Source of the DNA: Demequina lutea
Lineage (GTDB): Bacteria > Actinomycetota > Actinomycetes > Actinomycetales > Demequinaceae
Direction: 5' to 3'
DNA: 34,932 nt
Assembly (NCBI GenBank): GCA_003246255.1
Contig: QKAX01000027.1
Span: 1-34,932 of the forward strand
A model generated the notes under the pieces. That model was not told the origin of the DNA. It worked only from the letters and a program-made list of their open reading frames with translations, and made no database searches. Each line of letters starts with the position of its first letter. Within the stretch, counting starts at the first letter, position 1. Shown piece by piece: positions 1 to 7,530 of the stretch. Both the position numbers and the translations under genes were made by a program.

Positions 1-78
1 CGCGCCTGAGGCCCCTGGCGTCGCCTTTTTGCGCCCGGCCCTCGCCCCGCGTGGTGCGGCGCGAGTCCCTGGACCGCC

Positions 79-84
79 TAGGCT
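79..84 (+). promoter_or_regulatory. -10 box of a leaderless promoter for thiL
   Basis: The hexamer TAGGCT fits TANNNT and ends 7 nt before the GTG chosen as the thiL start, with no Shine-Dalgarno sequence between. That spacing places the transcript start on or next to the GTG. No convincing -35 box is seen. The rest of 1-78 holds no gene; a T-run at 26-30 after a weak GGC/GCC pairing may be the tail of a terminator for a gene outside the window. Confidence 0.45.
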
Positions 85-91
85 TTCTCGG

Positions 92-1033
92 GTGACGAGC
101 ATCGGCGACATTGGCGAGGACGCGCTCATCGCGCTCTTTGCCCCACGACTGCCCGAGTCCGACGCGACGATTCTTGGCCCCGGTGACGACGCCGCGGTGC
201 TGAGCGTGGACGGGGACCTGGTGGTCTCCTCCGACGTGCTGATCGAGGGAAGGCACTTTCGCCGCGACTGGTCCAGCCCGTCAGACATCGGCTGGCGAGC
301 CGCCGTGCAGAACCTCGCCGATATCGACGCGATGGGCGCGGTGCCTACGGCGCTGCAGGTGACGCTCGCGATGCCCCCGGACACCGACGTCGAGTGGGTC
401 TTGGGATTTGCCGACGGCCTGCGCGAGGCATGCGCGCCGCACGGCGTGGGCGTGGTGGGCGGCGACCTATCCTCCTCGCGCGACATCGCGGTATCCGTGA
501 CGGTGCTGGGGGAGACACACGGCGTGGACCCGATCACCAGGGCCGACGCCCAGCCCGGCGACGTCGTGGCGGTGTCCGGGCCGCTGGGCGCGTCAGCGGC
601 GGGGCTTGCGGCGCTCACGGCGGGCATCGGTGAGCACTCCGGCGCGGCGGAGCTGTTCCGCCGTCCCCAGCCGCGCATCGGCGCCGGGCTTGAGGCCGCG
701 CTGCGCGGGGCGACCGCCATGATGGACATCTCGGACGGCCTGCTGCGCGACGCCGGCCGCATCGCGCGGGCGAGCGCCGTGGGCATCGAGCTCGAATCGG
801 GCCTGGTGCCAGTGCACCCCGCCGCCGTGGACGCGGCCGCCGAGTTGGGCGTGGACCCCAAGCCGTGGGCCCTCACCGGCGGCGAGGACCATGCGCTGCT
901 CGCGACCTTCCCGCCGAGCGCGTTCGTCCCCGATCGCTGGGTGGTCGTGGGCCGCGTGTCCGGCGACTTCCAGGGGCTTCGCCTGGACAGCGAGATTCCC
1001 GATGCCTTGGGATGGGACCACTTCGGGGCGTAG
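92..1033 (+). CDS. thiL: Thiamine-monophosphate kinase
   Basis: ThiL phosphorylates thiamine monophosphate with ATP to thiamine diphosphate, the last step of thiamine cofactor synthesis, in the cytoplasm. The 313-residue product begins VTSIGDIGEDALIALF, the usual family N-terminus. It carries the Mg/ATP motif GPGDDAAV at residues 29-36, a second metal/substrate motif around SSDVLIEGRHF (about 47-56), NLADIDAMGA and GGDLSSS. This is the AIR-synthase/SelD-like fold at normal length. The frame is open upstream to position 29, but those residues are Arg/Pro-rich and unlike the family, while GTG 92 has a leaderless -10 box. No other thiamine gene is next to it; thiL near rpmB and recG is common in actinobacteria. 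Confidence 0.95.
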   Translation: MTSIGDIGEDALIALFAPRLPESDATILGPGDDAAVLSVDGDLVVSSDVLIEGRHFRRDWSSPSDIGWRAAVQNLADIDAMGAVPTALQVTLAMPPDTDVEWVLGFADGLREACAPHGVGVVGGDLSSSRDIAVSVTVLGETHGVDPITRADAQPGDVVAVSGPLGASAAGLAALTAGIGEHSGAAELFRRPQPRIGAGLEAALRGATAMMDISDGLLRDAGRIARASAVGIELESGLVPVHPAAVDAAAELGVDPKPWALTGGEDHALLATFPPSAFVPDRWVVVGRVSGDFQGLRLDSEIPDALGWDHFGA

Positions 1034-1052
1034 CGCGGCGTAGTGTCGCCTC

Positions 1053-2183
1053 ATGGGAATGACGGCCGACGCGCTGCTCGCCGGCCCGCGCGGGCGCGGT
1101 CTCTTGATCGCTCTGCTGCGCAACAGCGACGTGTACCGCCTCGTCATGCGAGCGGATCACGCAGGCAGCGGCGGGCGTTCTGCCGCGTTCAGCATGGTGT
1201 CCATGGGGGAGGTGGATGGCCTGTCCCGTGTGCGTATCGCGCGCGAGGTGAAGCGTGAGTGCAAGCGCATCGAGCGTGAGTTTGCGGCACCCGTGGCGGT
1301 CGGCGATCTTGCTCGTACGGTCGAGGCCGCCGTGCGCGACGCGCGCCTCAGCGAGTCAGCGTTGATCGATGCCCTTGCGCATACTGTCGGCGCGGCGAAG
1401 GCGTATCAGCCGCCAGACGCGAGCGAGGCGCTCGTCGCGGCGCCCGCGGTGGTCGAGGCGTTGCGGCCGCTCGCCGAGCAGGTGGTCTTCTTGCCTCTAG
1501 TTCAGCGGTGGGTCGCTTCGGCTGCGAGCGAGCAGTGGCTCGTCACGCGCCCCGAGCGAGCCGCTGGGGTCGGGGCCGGGTTGGACCCGGCGGAGGTCCT
1601 CGAAGCGTGGCATGTCGAGGTGGCGGATGAGGAGAGCCGTGCCCGGCGCGAGCATGCGCGCGGTGAGCGGGTGGGCGGCACGTGGTGGTCGTCGCCGCCG
1701 CACCCCCTGGCGCGCACTACCGGCGCTCAACCGGATCTCGGCCCCACCGGGCTGTACGCAGAGGAAGACTCGTCTGGGGGTGACGATGCCGTGGTCACTC
1801 CCGTCGGGCCCGCCCCCACGAGGACCTATGAGATCTCCGGCATCGCGGCGTGGGTAGAGTTGTGCGCTCGCTTTCCGCTGGATGTCACCGAGTCGCGGAG
1901 CATGGTGTGGGACGAGGCTCTGGGGGGTGAAGGTCCCTGGGTGATCCCAGACTGGCGCGCGGTAGCTGTCGAGTACGACGCCGTGCACCTCACGGTGGCC
2001 GGTTACCTCGAGGGGGCAACACGGCGCATCGAGGTGCCCGGAGTGGGCCTGAGCGGCATCGCTGGTTTCGATCCCGATCTGACGGTGTGGCTCACGCGGC
2101 ATCCCGTGGCGACGGGAGATGCGAAGGCGTGGTCGCGCGGTGATACGACGGGCTGGCGATCCATCGGCACCCCACCGCGTTAG
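1053..2183 (+). CDS. Conserved-looking protein of unknown function (376 aa)
   Basis: I do not recognise this protein. The N-terminal part (about 1-200) is helical and charged, opening with DALLAGPRGRGLLIALLRNS, and contains a basic patch VKRECKRIEREF near residue 67. A Pro/Gly-rich linker (about 210-260, including TWWSSPPHPL) leads to a Trp-rich C-terminal part that looks beta-rich (PWVIPDWRAVAVEYDAVHL, then DLTVWLTRHP). There is no signal peptide, membrane segment or nucleotide-binding motif, so it is probably cytoplasmic. The start is ATG 1053, 6 nt after TAGTGT (1041-1046), fitting a leaderless transcript; ATG 1059 is a weaker alternative. It lies between thiL and a patatin gene, but each has its own -10 box, so the neighbourhood says little about its role. 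Confidence 0.8.
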   Translation: MGMTADALLAGPRGRGLLIALLRNSDVYRLVMRADHAGSGGRSAAFSMVSMGEVDGLSRVRIAREVKRECKRIEREFAAPVAVGDLARTVEAAVRDARLSESALIDALAHTVGAAKAYQPPDASEALVAAPAVVEALRPLAEQVVFLPLVQRWVASAASEQWLVTRPERAAGVGAGLDPAEVLEAWHVEVADEESRARREHARGERVGGTWWSSPPHPLARTTGAQPDLGPTGLYAEEDSSGGDDAVVTPVGPAPTRTYEISGIAAWVELCARFPLDVTESRSMVWDEALGGEGPWVIPDWRAVAVEYDAVHLTVAGYLEGATRRIEVPGVGLSGIAGFDPDLTVWLTRHPVATGDAKAWSRGDTTGWRSIGTPPR

Positions 2184-2186
2184 CCT
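2181..2186 (+). promoter_or_regulatory. -10 box of a leaderless promoter for the patatin gene
   Basis: TAGCCT lies 6 nt before the GTG start at 2193. Its first three bases are the stop codon of the preceding gene. No Shine-Dalgarno sequence is present between the box and the GTG. Confidence 0.4.
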
Positions 2187-2192
2187 GAACCC

Positions 2193-3134
2193 GTGGCAGT
2201 AGTCGACAGCCCCAAGCGCATTGCGCTCTCGTTGGGCTCAGGGGGAGCGCGCGGGTACGCGCACATCGGCGTGATCGAGGAGATCGAGAAGCGCGGGTGG
2301 GAGATCATCGGCATCGCGGGCAGCTCGATGGGCGCCGTGGTGGGCGGCCTGTACGCGGCGGGCGGCATGACCGCCTACGCCGACTGGGCCAAGGAGCTCA
2401 CGCGCCGCGACGTGCTGCGCCTCATGGACCCCACGGTGCGCGGCGCGGGCCTGCTGCGGGCCTCCAAGGTCATGTCCGTGGTGCGCGAGCACATCAACGA
2501 CGCCCGCATTGACGATCTCCCCATGCCCTTCACGGCCGTCGCCGTTGACCTGCTCACGCAGCGCGAGGTGTGGTTCACGTCCGGCCCGCTCATCGAGGCC
2601 ATGCGCGCGTCCTTCGCCATTCCGTCGGTGTTCACGCCCCTGGAGACCAAGGGCATGGTGCTGGCCGACGGCGGCCTCCTCAACCCTGTGCCCGTGGTGC
2701 CGCTGGCCGACCTGCACGCCGACGCGATCATCGCCGTGAACCTCTCGGGCGCCACGATGGGTGAGCCGCTGCAAGACGAGCCGGTGGGCGGCCTGCGCCT
2801 TCCCAAGTTCAAGCTGCCCGCCATGCCGCAGATGATGGAGCCGGCGCTGCGTGCCCTGATGCCCGGCCAGCGCCGCCACGAGGACGATCCTGTCCCGGCG
2901 AAGGGCATCAACATCAACACGCTCGAGGTGGTGGACCGCTCCCTGCATCTGATGCAGGCCACGATCCGCCGTTACCGACTCGCCGGTTACCCGCCCGATG
3001 TTCTCGTTGACGTCCCGCATGACGCGTGCGGCACCATGGACTTCCACCGCGCCGAGTCGATGATCGAGTTGGGCAGGCAGCGCGCGTCCGAGGCCTTCGA
3101 CGCATGGGAGAACGGCGCGCCGGTCAAGATCTAG
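2193..3134 (+). CDS. Patatin-like phospholipase (RssA/NTE family)
   Basis: A 313-residue serine hydrolase of the patatin family, expected to cleave acyl esters of phospholipids or lysophospholipids with a Ser-Asp dyad. The oxyanion-hole motif GSGGARG is at residues 15-21, the nucleophile elbow GSSMG at 43-47 (Ser45), and the catalytic Asp in DGG at 159-161. The catalytic domain covers about residues 9-190. The C-terminal 120 residues hold a Pro/Met-rich linker and a helical end. There is no signal peptide or membrane helix, so it is cytoplasmic or peripheral. The GTG start directly precedes AVVDSPKRIALSLGSGG, as in bacterial homologues. The natural substrate cannot be read from the sequence. 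Confidence 0.92.
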   Translation: MAVVDSPKRIALSLGSGGARGYAHIGVIEEIEKRGWEIIGIAGSSMGAVVGGLYAAGGMTAYADWAKELTRRDVLRLMDPTVRGAGLLRASKVMSVVREHINDARIDDLPMPFTAVAVDLLTQREVWFTSGPLIEAMRASFAIPSVFTPLETKGMVLADGGLLNPVPVVPLADLHADAIIAVNLSGATMGEPLQDEPVGGLRLPKFKLPAMPQMMEPALRALMPGQRRHEDDPVPAKGININTLEVVDRSLHLMQATIRRYRLAGYPPDVLVDVPHDACGTMDFHRAESMIELGRQRASEAFDAWENGAPVKI

Positions 3135-3180
3135 GCGGCCCCGGCGTCGGCCGTGCGGACACAGCAGGCCCGGACACAGC

Positions 3181-3214
3181 AAAACGGGCGCCCTCCGCAG
3201 GGGAGGGCGCCCGT
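3181..3214 (-). terminator. Rho-independent terminator of rpmB
   Basis: A perfect 13-bp stem pairs 3184-3196 with 3202-3214 around a 5-base loop. Read on the minus strand it follows the rpmB stop codon and is trailed by TTTT (3184-3181). On the plus strand it lies about 50 nt after the patatin stop without a T-tract, so it may also stop that transcript weakly. Confidence 0.85.
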
Positions 3215-3233
3215 CTGGCGCTTGGCGCGAAAC

Positions 3234-3425
3234 TTAGACGTTGCGCGTGACCTTGCCGGCCTTGAGGCACGAGGTGCACACGTTCAGGCGCTTGGGGGAA
3301 CCGGCGACAACGGCGCGCACGCGCTGGATGTTCGGGTTCCAGCGGCGCTTGTTGAGGCGGTGAGAGTGCGAGATGGAGTGGCCGAACGAGGGGCCCTTGC
3401 CGCAGACGTCGCAGTTGGCAGCCAC
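3234..3425 (-). CDS. rpmB: 50S ribosomal protein L28
   Basis: A 63-residue protein of the large ribosomal subunit, full length for the family. Two CXXC pairs, C5-C8 (CDVC) and C50-C53 (CTSC), make the zinc-binding (C+) form. The core HSHRLNKRRWNPNIQ is typical of L28. The start is GTG 3425, with an AGGAG ribosome-binding site at 3433-3437. A much longer minus-strand open frame runs upstream across the next gene and is not coding. It is transcribed alone, against its neighbours, from the promoter at 3508-3537 to the terminator at 3181-3214. No second, cysteine-free L28 copy is in the window. Confidence 0.97.
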   Translation of the reverse strand: MAANCDVCGKGPSFGHSISHSHRLNKRRWNPNIQRVRAVVAGSPKRLNVCTSCLKAGKVTRNV

Positions 3426-3507
3426 GATGAATCTCCTAAGAAAAGTGTGTGTGTTGGCGCTCCGCTGAGGCGCGCCACGGTCCTGCCCGCGTGCGGGCAA
3501 CCGCATT

Positions 3508-3537
3508 AGGGTATCCGAGAAGGGGCCAACTTGCCAA
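3508..3537 (-). promoter_or_regulatory. Sigma-70-type promoter of rpmB
   Basis: On the minus strand, TTGGCA (3537-3532) and TACCCT (3513-3508) are separated by 18 bp, giving a transcript start near 3501 and a leader of about 75 nt. The plus-strand hexamer TAGGCT at 3539-3544, a possible -10 for the kinase gene, lies just beyond the -35, so the two divergent promoters are nearly back to back. Confidence 0.65.
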
Positions 3538-3578
3538 CTAGGCTGTTCCAAGGACCCGCCGCCCACCCCAGGAGGACC

Positions 3579-5156
3579 ATGACGCCCGCCGAGCCGCACG
3601 ACCTGCGTCGCTGGCTTTCCGCCGGTGCCCAGGCACTGAAGCGCGCACGCGGCAGGCTCGACGCCATCAACGTGTTCCCTGTTCCTGACTCGGATACGGG
3701 CACCAATATGTACCTCACGATGCAGGAGGGCAACCGCGCGGTGGCCAAGCTGCCCGCATCGGCATCGCACCGCGAGGTGGTGGCGGCGTTCGCGCGCGGG
3801 GCCCTGTTGGGCGCGCGCGGCAACTCGGGCGTGATTGTCTCGCAGTACCTGAGCGCCTTCCTGACGCGGATCGACGCTGAGGGCGGGCTCACCGACGCCA
3901 AGCCGCGTGGGATCGCCGCGGCGCTGAGCGATGCCGCCTCCGCCGCCTACGCGGCGGTGGGCCAGCCCGTGGCCGGGACGATCCTCTCGGTCGCCGAGGG
4001 AGCCGCCAAGGGCGCAAACGCCGCCGCTCGGGCAAGGGGTGCCCGCCGGGCCGACGTCGTCGTGGGGGCGGTGTCTGCCGCCAGGGCGTCGCTGCGCGCC
4101 ACCACGGAGCAGCTGCCCGAGGCGGGCGCCGCAGGCGTGGTGGACGCGGGCGCGGCCGGGCTGCTGTTGCAACTCGAGATGCTCGCGGAGATTGTGGCGG
4201 GGGCTGATGCTCTGGACGGGCTCGACGAGGTGGCGTGGGAGCTCGCGCCCACCGAGCGAGGGTTCGCAGTTGTCGAGGCGCGACACCCGCACGCGCCGGG
4301 GGGCGCCTATGAGGTGATGTTCGTGGCCAGCGACGGCGGCGACGCGGCAACTCGAATGGGTGACCTGCGTCAAGACCTCACGGCGCTTGGTGACTCGGTA
4401 GCGGTGACTGGCACGCACGGCCTGGTCCAGGCCCATGTCCACACTGACGATCCCGATTCCGCCGTCGAGGTGGGAATCGGCGTGGACGCGCGGCAGATTC
4501 TTGTGAACTCGCTGCGGCTAGGCGCCGGCCACCATGACCTCGAGGCCCCTTCGGAGGCGCAGGCCGCCCACGCCGCCGCGTCGGGTGGGGCCGCCGGGGT
4601 CGTTGCCCTGACATCGTGCCCCGGGCTTGCCGCGCCGCTCGCCGACGCAGGCGCCGTGGTGCTCGTGGTGCCGGATCCGCTCAAGCTCAAGCGCCGCGAG
4701 CTGCGCCGCGCCGTGCGCGACGCGTGGGGACGCGGCAACGGTGTGGTGATCGCGGCGGGCAACGTGCCGCTGCGCAACGTGGCCGAGCGCATAGTTCAGC
4801 GCAAGCCCACCGCGGGTGTGACGGTGCTGCCAGCCGAGCACGAGGCCCAGGTGATCGCCGCCGTCGCCGCTGGTGCGATGGCTACCCCGGGTGAGCCGCT
4901 CGCCGCCGTGATGCGCGAGGCCGTGGAGCGGTGCAAGACGGCCGCCACCAGCGTCGACGCGATCGACGACGACGTGGATCGCCTGCTCACGCCCGATGCC
5001 GAGATCATCACCGTGATCTTGGCGCGGGGCGTCCCCGAGTCCGTCGCGGACTCCGTGAGGCTCTCCGCCGCGGCCGTGTGCCCCGCCGCCGATGTGGTGG
5101 TCTACCAGGGCGGTCACGGAGAGCCCGGCGTGCTGGTGGGCGTCGAGACCGCATGA
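3579..5156 (+). CDS. DAK2/DhaL-domain kinase (FakA/YloV-like)
   Basis: A 525-residue member of the family of fatty acid kinase FakA. The N-terminal DhaL domain carries the metal/ADP motif VFPVPDSDTGTNM at residues 32-44 (Asp37, Asp39) and GARGNSGVIVSQ near 85-96. A middle domain has the HVHTDDP motif, and the C-terminal domain (about 330-525) is the usual extension. In Firmicutes such proteins work with a DegV-like partner (FakB) to phosphorylate fatty acids; no degV-like gene is in this window, so the substrate is inferred only. The start is ATG 3579 because AGGAGG lies just upstream; the frame extends to 3531 without family resemblance. Its stop codon overlaps the recG start (ATGA), so the two are translationally coupled. 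Confidence 0.9.
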   Translation: MTPAEPHDLRRWLSAGAQALKRARGRLDAINVFPVPDSDTGTNMYLTMQEGNRAVAKLPASASHREVVAAFARGALLGARGNSGVIVSQYLSAFLTRIDAEGGLTDAKPRGIAAALSDAASAAYAAVGQPVAGTILSVAEGAAKGANAAARARGARRADVVVGAVSAARASLRATTEQLPEAGAAGVVDAGAAGLLLQLEMLAEIVAGADALDGLDEVAWELAPTERGFAVVEARHPHAPGGAYEVMFVASDGGDAATRMGDLRQDLTALGDSVAVTGTHGLVQAHVHTDDPDSAVEVGIGVDARQILVNSLRLGAGHHDLEAPSEAQAAHAAASGGAAGVVALTSCPGLAAPLADAGAVVLVVPDPLKLKRRELRRAVRDAWGRGNGVVIAAGNVPLRNVAERIVQRKPTAGVTVLPAEHEAQVIAAVAAGAMATPGEPLAAVMREAVERCKTAATSVDAIDDDVDRLLTPDAEIITVILARGVPESVADSVRLSAAAVCPAADVVVYQGGHGEPGVLVGVETA

Positions 5157-7390
5157 CCCAGGCGCTGGAGCAGACCCTCGCCAAGGTGCTGGGCACCCGT
5201 ACCGCAGGGACGCTTGAGAAGTTGGGGCTCGTCACTGTCGAGGACCTGCTGCGTCACTACCCGCGCAGGTACGGTACCCCCGGCGAGTTCACCGACATGT
5301 CGCGCCTCACGCGGGGCGAGCACGTCACAGTGATGGCGGAGGTGCGCACCACCACCGTGCGCCAAATGCGCTCGCGCGGGGGCGCGATGCTCGAGGCGAT
5401 CGTCACGGACGGCCGCGACACCCTCCAGCTCACGTTCTTTGCCAAGCGGGCCGGCGTGCTGCGCATGCACGAGGACAAGCTGCGCCCCGGCCGCACTGGC
5501 CTCTTCACTGGCACCGTGGGCGACTATCGCGGTCGCCGCCAACTGGTGCACCCGGACTACCTGATCGTGGGCGTGGACGCGACCGACGCCGACGAGGCTG
5601 TGCTGGAGGCTTCCCGGCCCATCCCGATCTACCCGGCCGCGGCGTCGGCGCCCACGTGGCGCATCGCCAAGGCCGTGCGCACGGTGCTCGACCCGCTGCT
5701 GGAGGCCGACGTGCCCGACCCAGTTCCGGCTGCGCTGCGCGAGAAGCACGGGCACGGCACCCTGCTCGAGGCCCTGCGAGACGTCCACGTGCCCGACGAC
5801 GAGGCCGCAGCCACGCGCGGCCAGGCGCGCCTCACATACGAGGAGGCGCTGGTACTGCAGACGTCGCTCGCGCGCCGCAAGGCGGATCGCGAGTCGCACG
5901 CCGCGGTCGCGCGCGCCGGGCGGTCGGGCGGCCTGCTGGACGCCTTCGACGCGCGCCTGCCGTTCCCGCTCACCGCCGGGCAGATATCGGTGGGCGACGA
6001 GATCGCCGCAGATCTTGCCCGCGAGACGCCGATGCTGCGCCTGCTCCAAGGCGACGTGGGCGCCGGAAAGACCATCGTGGCGCTGCGGGCCATGCTGTGC
6101 GTCGTCGACTCGGGCGGCCAGGCGGCGATGCTCGCGCCCACCGAGGTGCTCGCGGCGCAGCACGAGCGGACCCTGCGCGCCCTGCTCGGCCCGCTCGCCG
6201 AGGGAGGCATGCTGGGCGGCGCGGAGAACGCGACCCGCGTGACGCTGCTGACCGGTTCCCAAGGTGCGGCCGCGCGGCGGCAGGCGCTGGGGGAGGCAGC
6301 ATCGGGCTCCGCTGGCATCGTGGTGGGCACTCACGCGCTGCTGAGCGACACCGTGCAGTTCGCGGATCTCGGCCTGGTAGTGGTGGACGAGCAGCACCGC
6401 TTTGGCGTGGAGCAACGCGACGCCCTGCGCTCGCGGGCCGAGCGCGTGCCCCACACCCTGGTGATGACGGCCACGCCCATCCCGCGCACCGTGGCCATGA
6501 CGGTGTTCGGCGACCTCGAGACGTCGCAGCTCACCGACAAGCCGGCCGGGCGCGGCGAGATCACCACACACGTGGTGCCCGCCGACAACGCCGCATGGAT
6601 GACGCGCACGTGGTCGCGCGTGCGCGAGGAGGTGGATGCCGGGCGGCGCGTGTACGTCGTGGCGCCCCGCATCGACGCCGACGTACCGGAGGACGACGAC
6701 GCGCTCGACCCGTCGCTGGCGGACGCCGATGCGGGCGCGGCTTCCGACGCGGGGGAGGGCGGCAAGGCCGCCAAGCGCCCGCTCGAGGCCGTCACGGACG
6801 TCGCCGAGCGCCTGCGTGCGCTTCCCGCGCTTGCTGGAGTGAGCATCGGCGTCATGCATGGCCGCCTACCGGCGGATCAGAAGGACGCCGCGATGGCCGC
6901 GTTCGCGGATGGTCGCACGCCCGTGCTCGTGTCCACCACCGTGATCGAGGTGGGCGTGGACGTGCGCGAGGCGAGCGTCATGGTGGTGCTGGACGCGGAT
7001 CACTTTGGCATCTCGCAGCTGCACCAGTTGCGCGGGCGCATCGGACGCGGCAACCTCCCGGGCCTGTGCCTGCTGGTCACACACGCGGAGGACGGCACGC
7101 TCGCGCACGAGCGCCTCACCGCCGTCGCGGCCACCACGGACGGCTTCGAGCTTGCCGAGAAAGACCTCGAACTGCGTCGCGAGGGCGACGTGCTGGGCGC
7201 CGCACAGTCGGGCGGGCGCAACTCGCTGCGGCTGCTTCGGGTCATGAGGGACGCCGACGTGCTGGCCCAGGCGCGTGAGGACGCAGCCGCGCTGATCGGC
7301 GACGACCCGACCCTCGCGTCGGCTCCCGAACTTGCTGCGGCGATCGACGCGTGGCTGGGGGAGCGCGAGGAGTTCCTCGAGCGCTCGTAG
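5153..7390 (+). CDS. recG: ATP-dependent DNA helicase RecG
   Basis: A 745-residue helicase that remodels stalled replication forks and branched recombination intermediates. The N-terminal wedge/OB part spans about residues 50-200. Helicase motifs follow: Walker A GDVGAGKT at 300-307, DEQH at 412-415, TATPIPRT near 441, and motif VI QLRGRIGRG near 625, then the usual C-terminal region. The start is the ATG overlapping the upstream stop; an upstream extension of the frame is Arg-rich and spurious. Between the two helicase lobes there is an acidic, Ala-rich insertion (DVPEDDDALDPSLADADAG, near residues 507-540) that looks disordered. No terminator is evident in the 140 nt downstream. Confidence 0.96.
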   Translation: MTQALEQTLAKVLGTRTAGTLEKLGLVTVEDLLRHYPRRYGTPGEFTDMSRLTRGEHVTVMAEVRTTTVRQMRSRGGAMLEAIVTDGRDTLQLTFFAKRAGVLRMHEDKLRPGRTGLFTGTVGDYRGRRQLVHPDYLIVGVDATDADEAVLEASRPIPIYPAAASAPTWRIAKAVRTVLDPLLEADVPDPVPAALREKHGHGTLLEALRDVHVPDDEAAATRGQARLTYEEALVLQTSLARRKADRESHAAVARAGRSGGLLDAFDARLPFPLTAGQISVGDEIAADLARETPMLRLLQGDVGAGKTIVALRAMLCVVDSGGQAAMLAPTEVLAAQHERTLRALLGPLAEGGMLGGAENATRVTLLTGSQGAAARRQALGEAASGSAGIVVGTHALLSDTVQFADLGLVVVDEQHRFGVEQRDALRSRAERVPHTLVMTATPIPRTVAMTVFGDLETSQLTDKPAGRGEITTHVVPADNAAWMTRTWSRVREEVDAGRRVYVVAPRIDADVPEDDDALDPSLADADAGAASDAGEGGKAAKRPLEAVTDVAERLRALPALAGVSIGVMHGRLPADQKDAAMAAFADGRTPVLVSTTVIEVGVDVREASVMVVLDADHFGISQLHQLRGRIGRGNLPGLCLLVTHAEDGTLAHERLTAVAATTDGFELAEKDLELRREGDVLGAAQSGGRNSLRLLRVMRDADVLAQAREDAAALIGDDPTLASAPELAAAIDAWLGEREEFLERS

Positions 7391-7530
7391 TCGCTCGGCC
7401 AGTGATCTTTGTCTCGCGTCGCCACGCGGGCACGAGCGAGGGCTCAACAACAGTCCACCACAGTCGATGGATTGCCTGAGCGTGACGGCAATCCGTGGTC
7501 GCGTCGAGTCCCCCTATCCCGAGGTGTCCC

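Noticed and set aside
29-91. An upstream in-frame start for thiL at 29
   Set aside because: The added residues are Arg/Pro-rich and unlike ThiL; GTG 92 begins the conserved N-terminus and has a leaderless -10 box.
3426-4442. A long in-frame minus-strand extension upstream of rpmB
   Set aside because: It lies opposite the DAK2 kinase gene and is unlike any protein; L28 is complete from GTG 3425 with its own ribosome-binding site and promoter.
5114-6859. A 581-codon open frame on the minus strand opposite recG
   Set aside because: It is His/Arg-rich low-complexity sequence with no motif, mirrors the codon bias of recG on the other strand, and has no ribosome-binding site.
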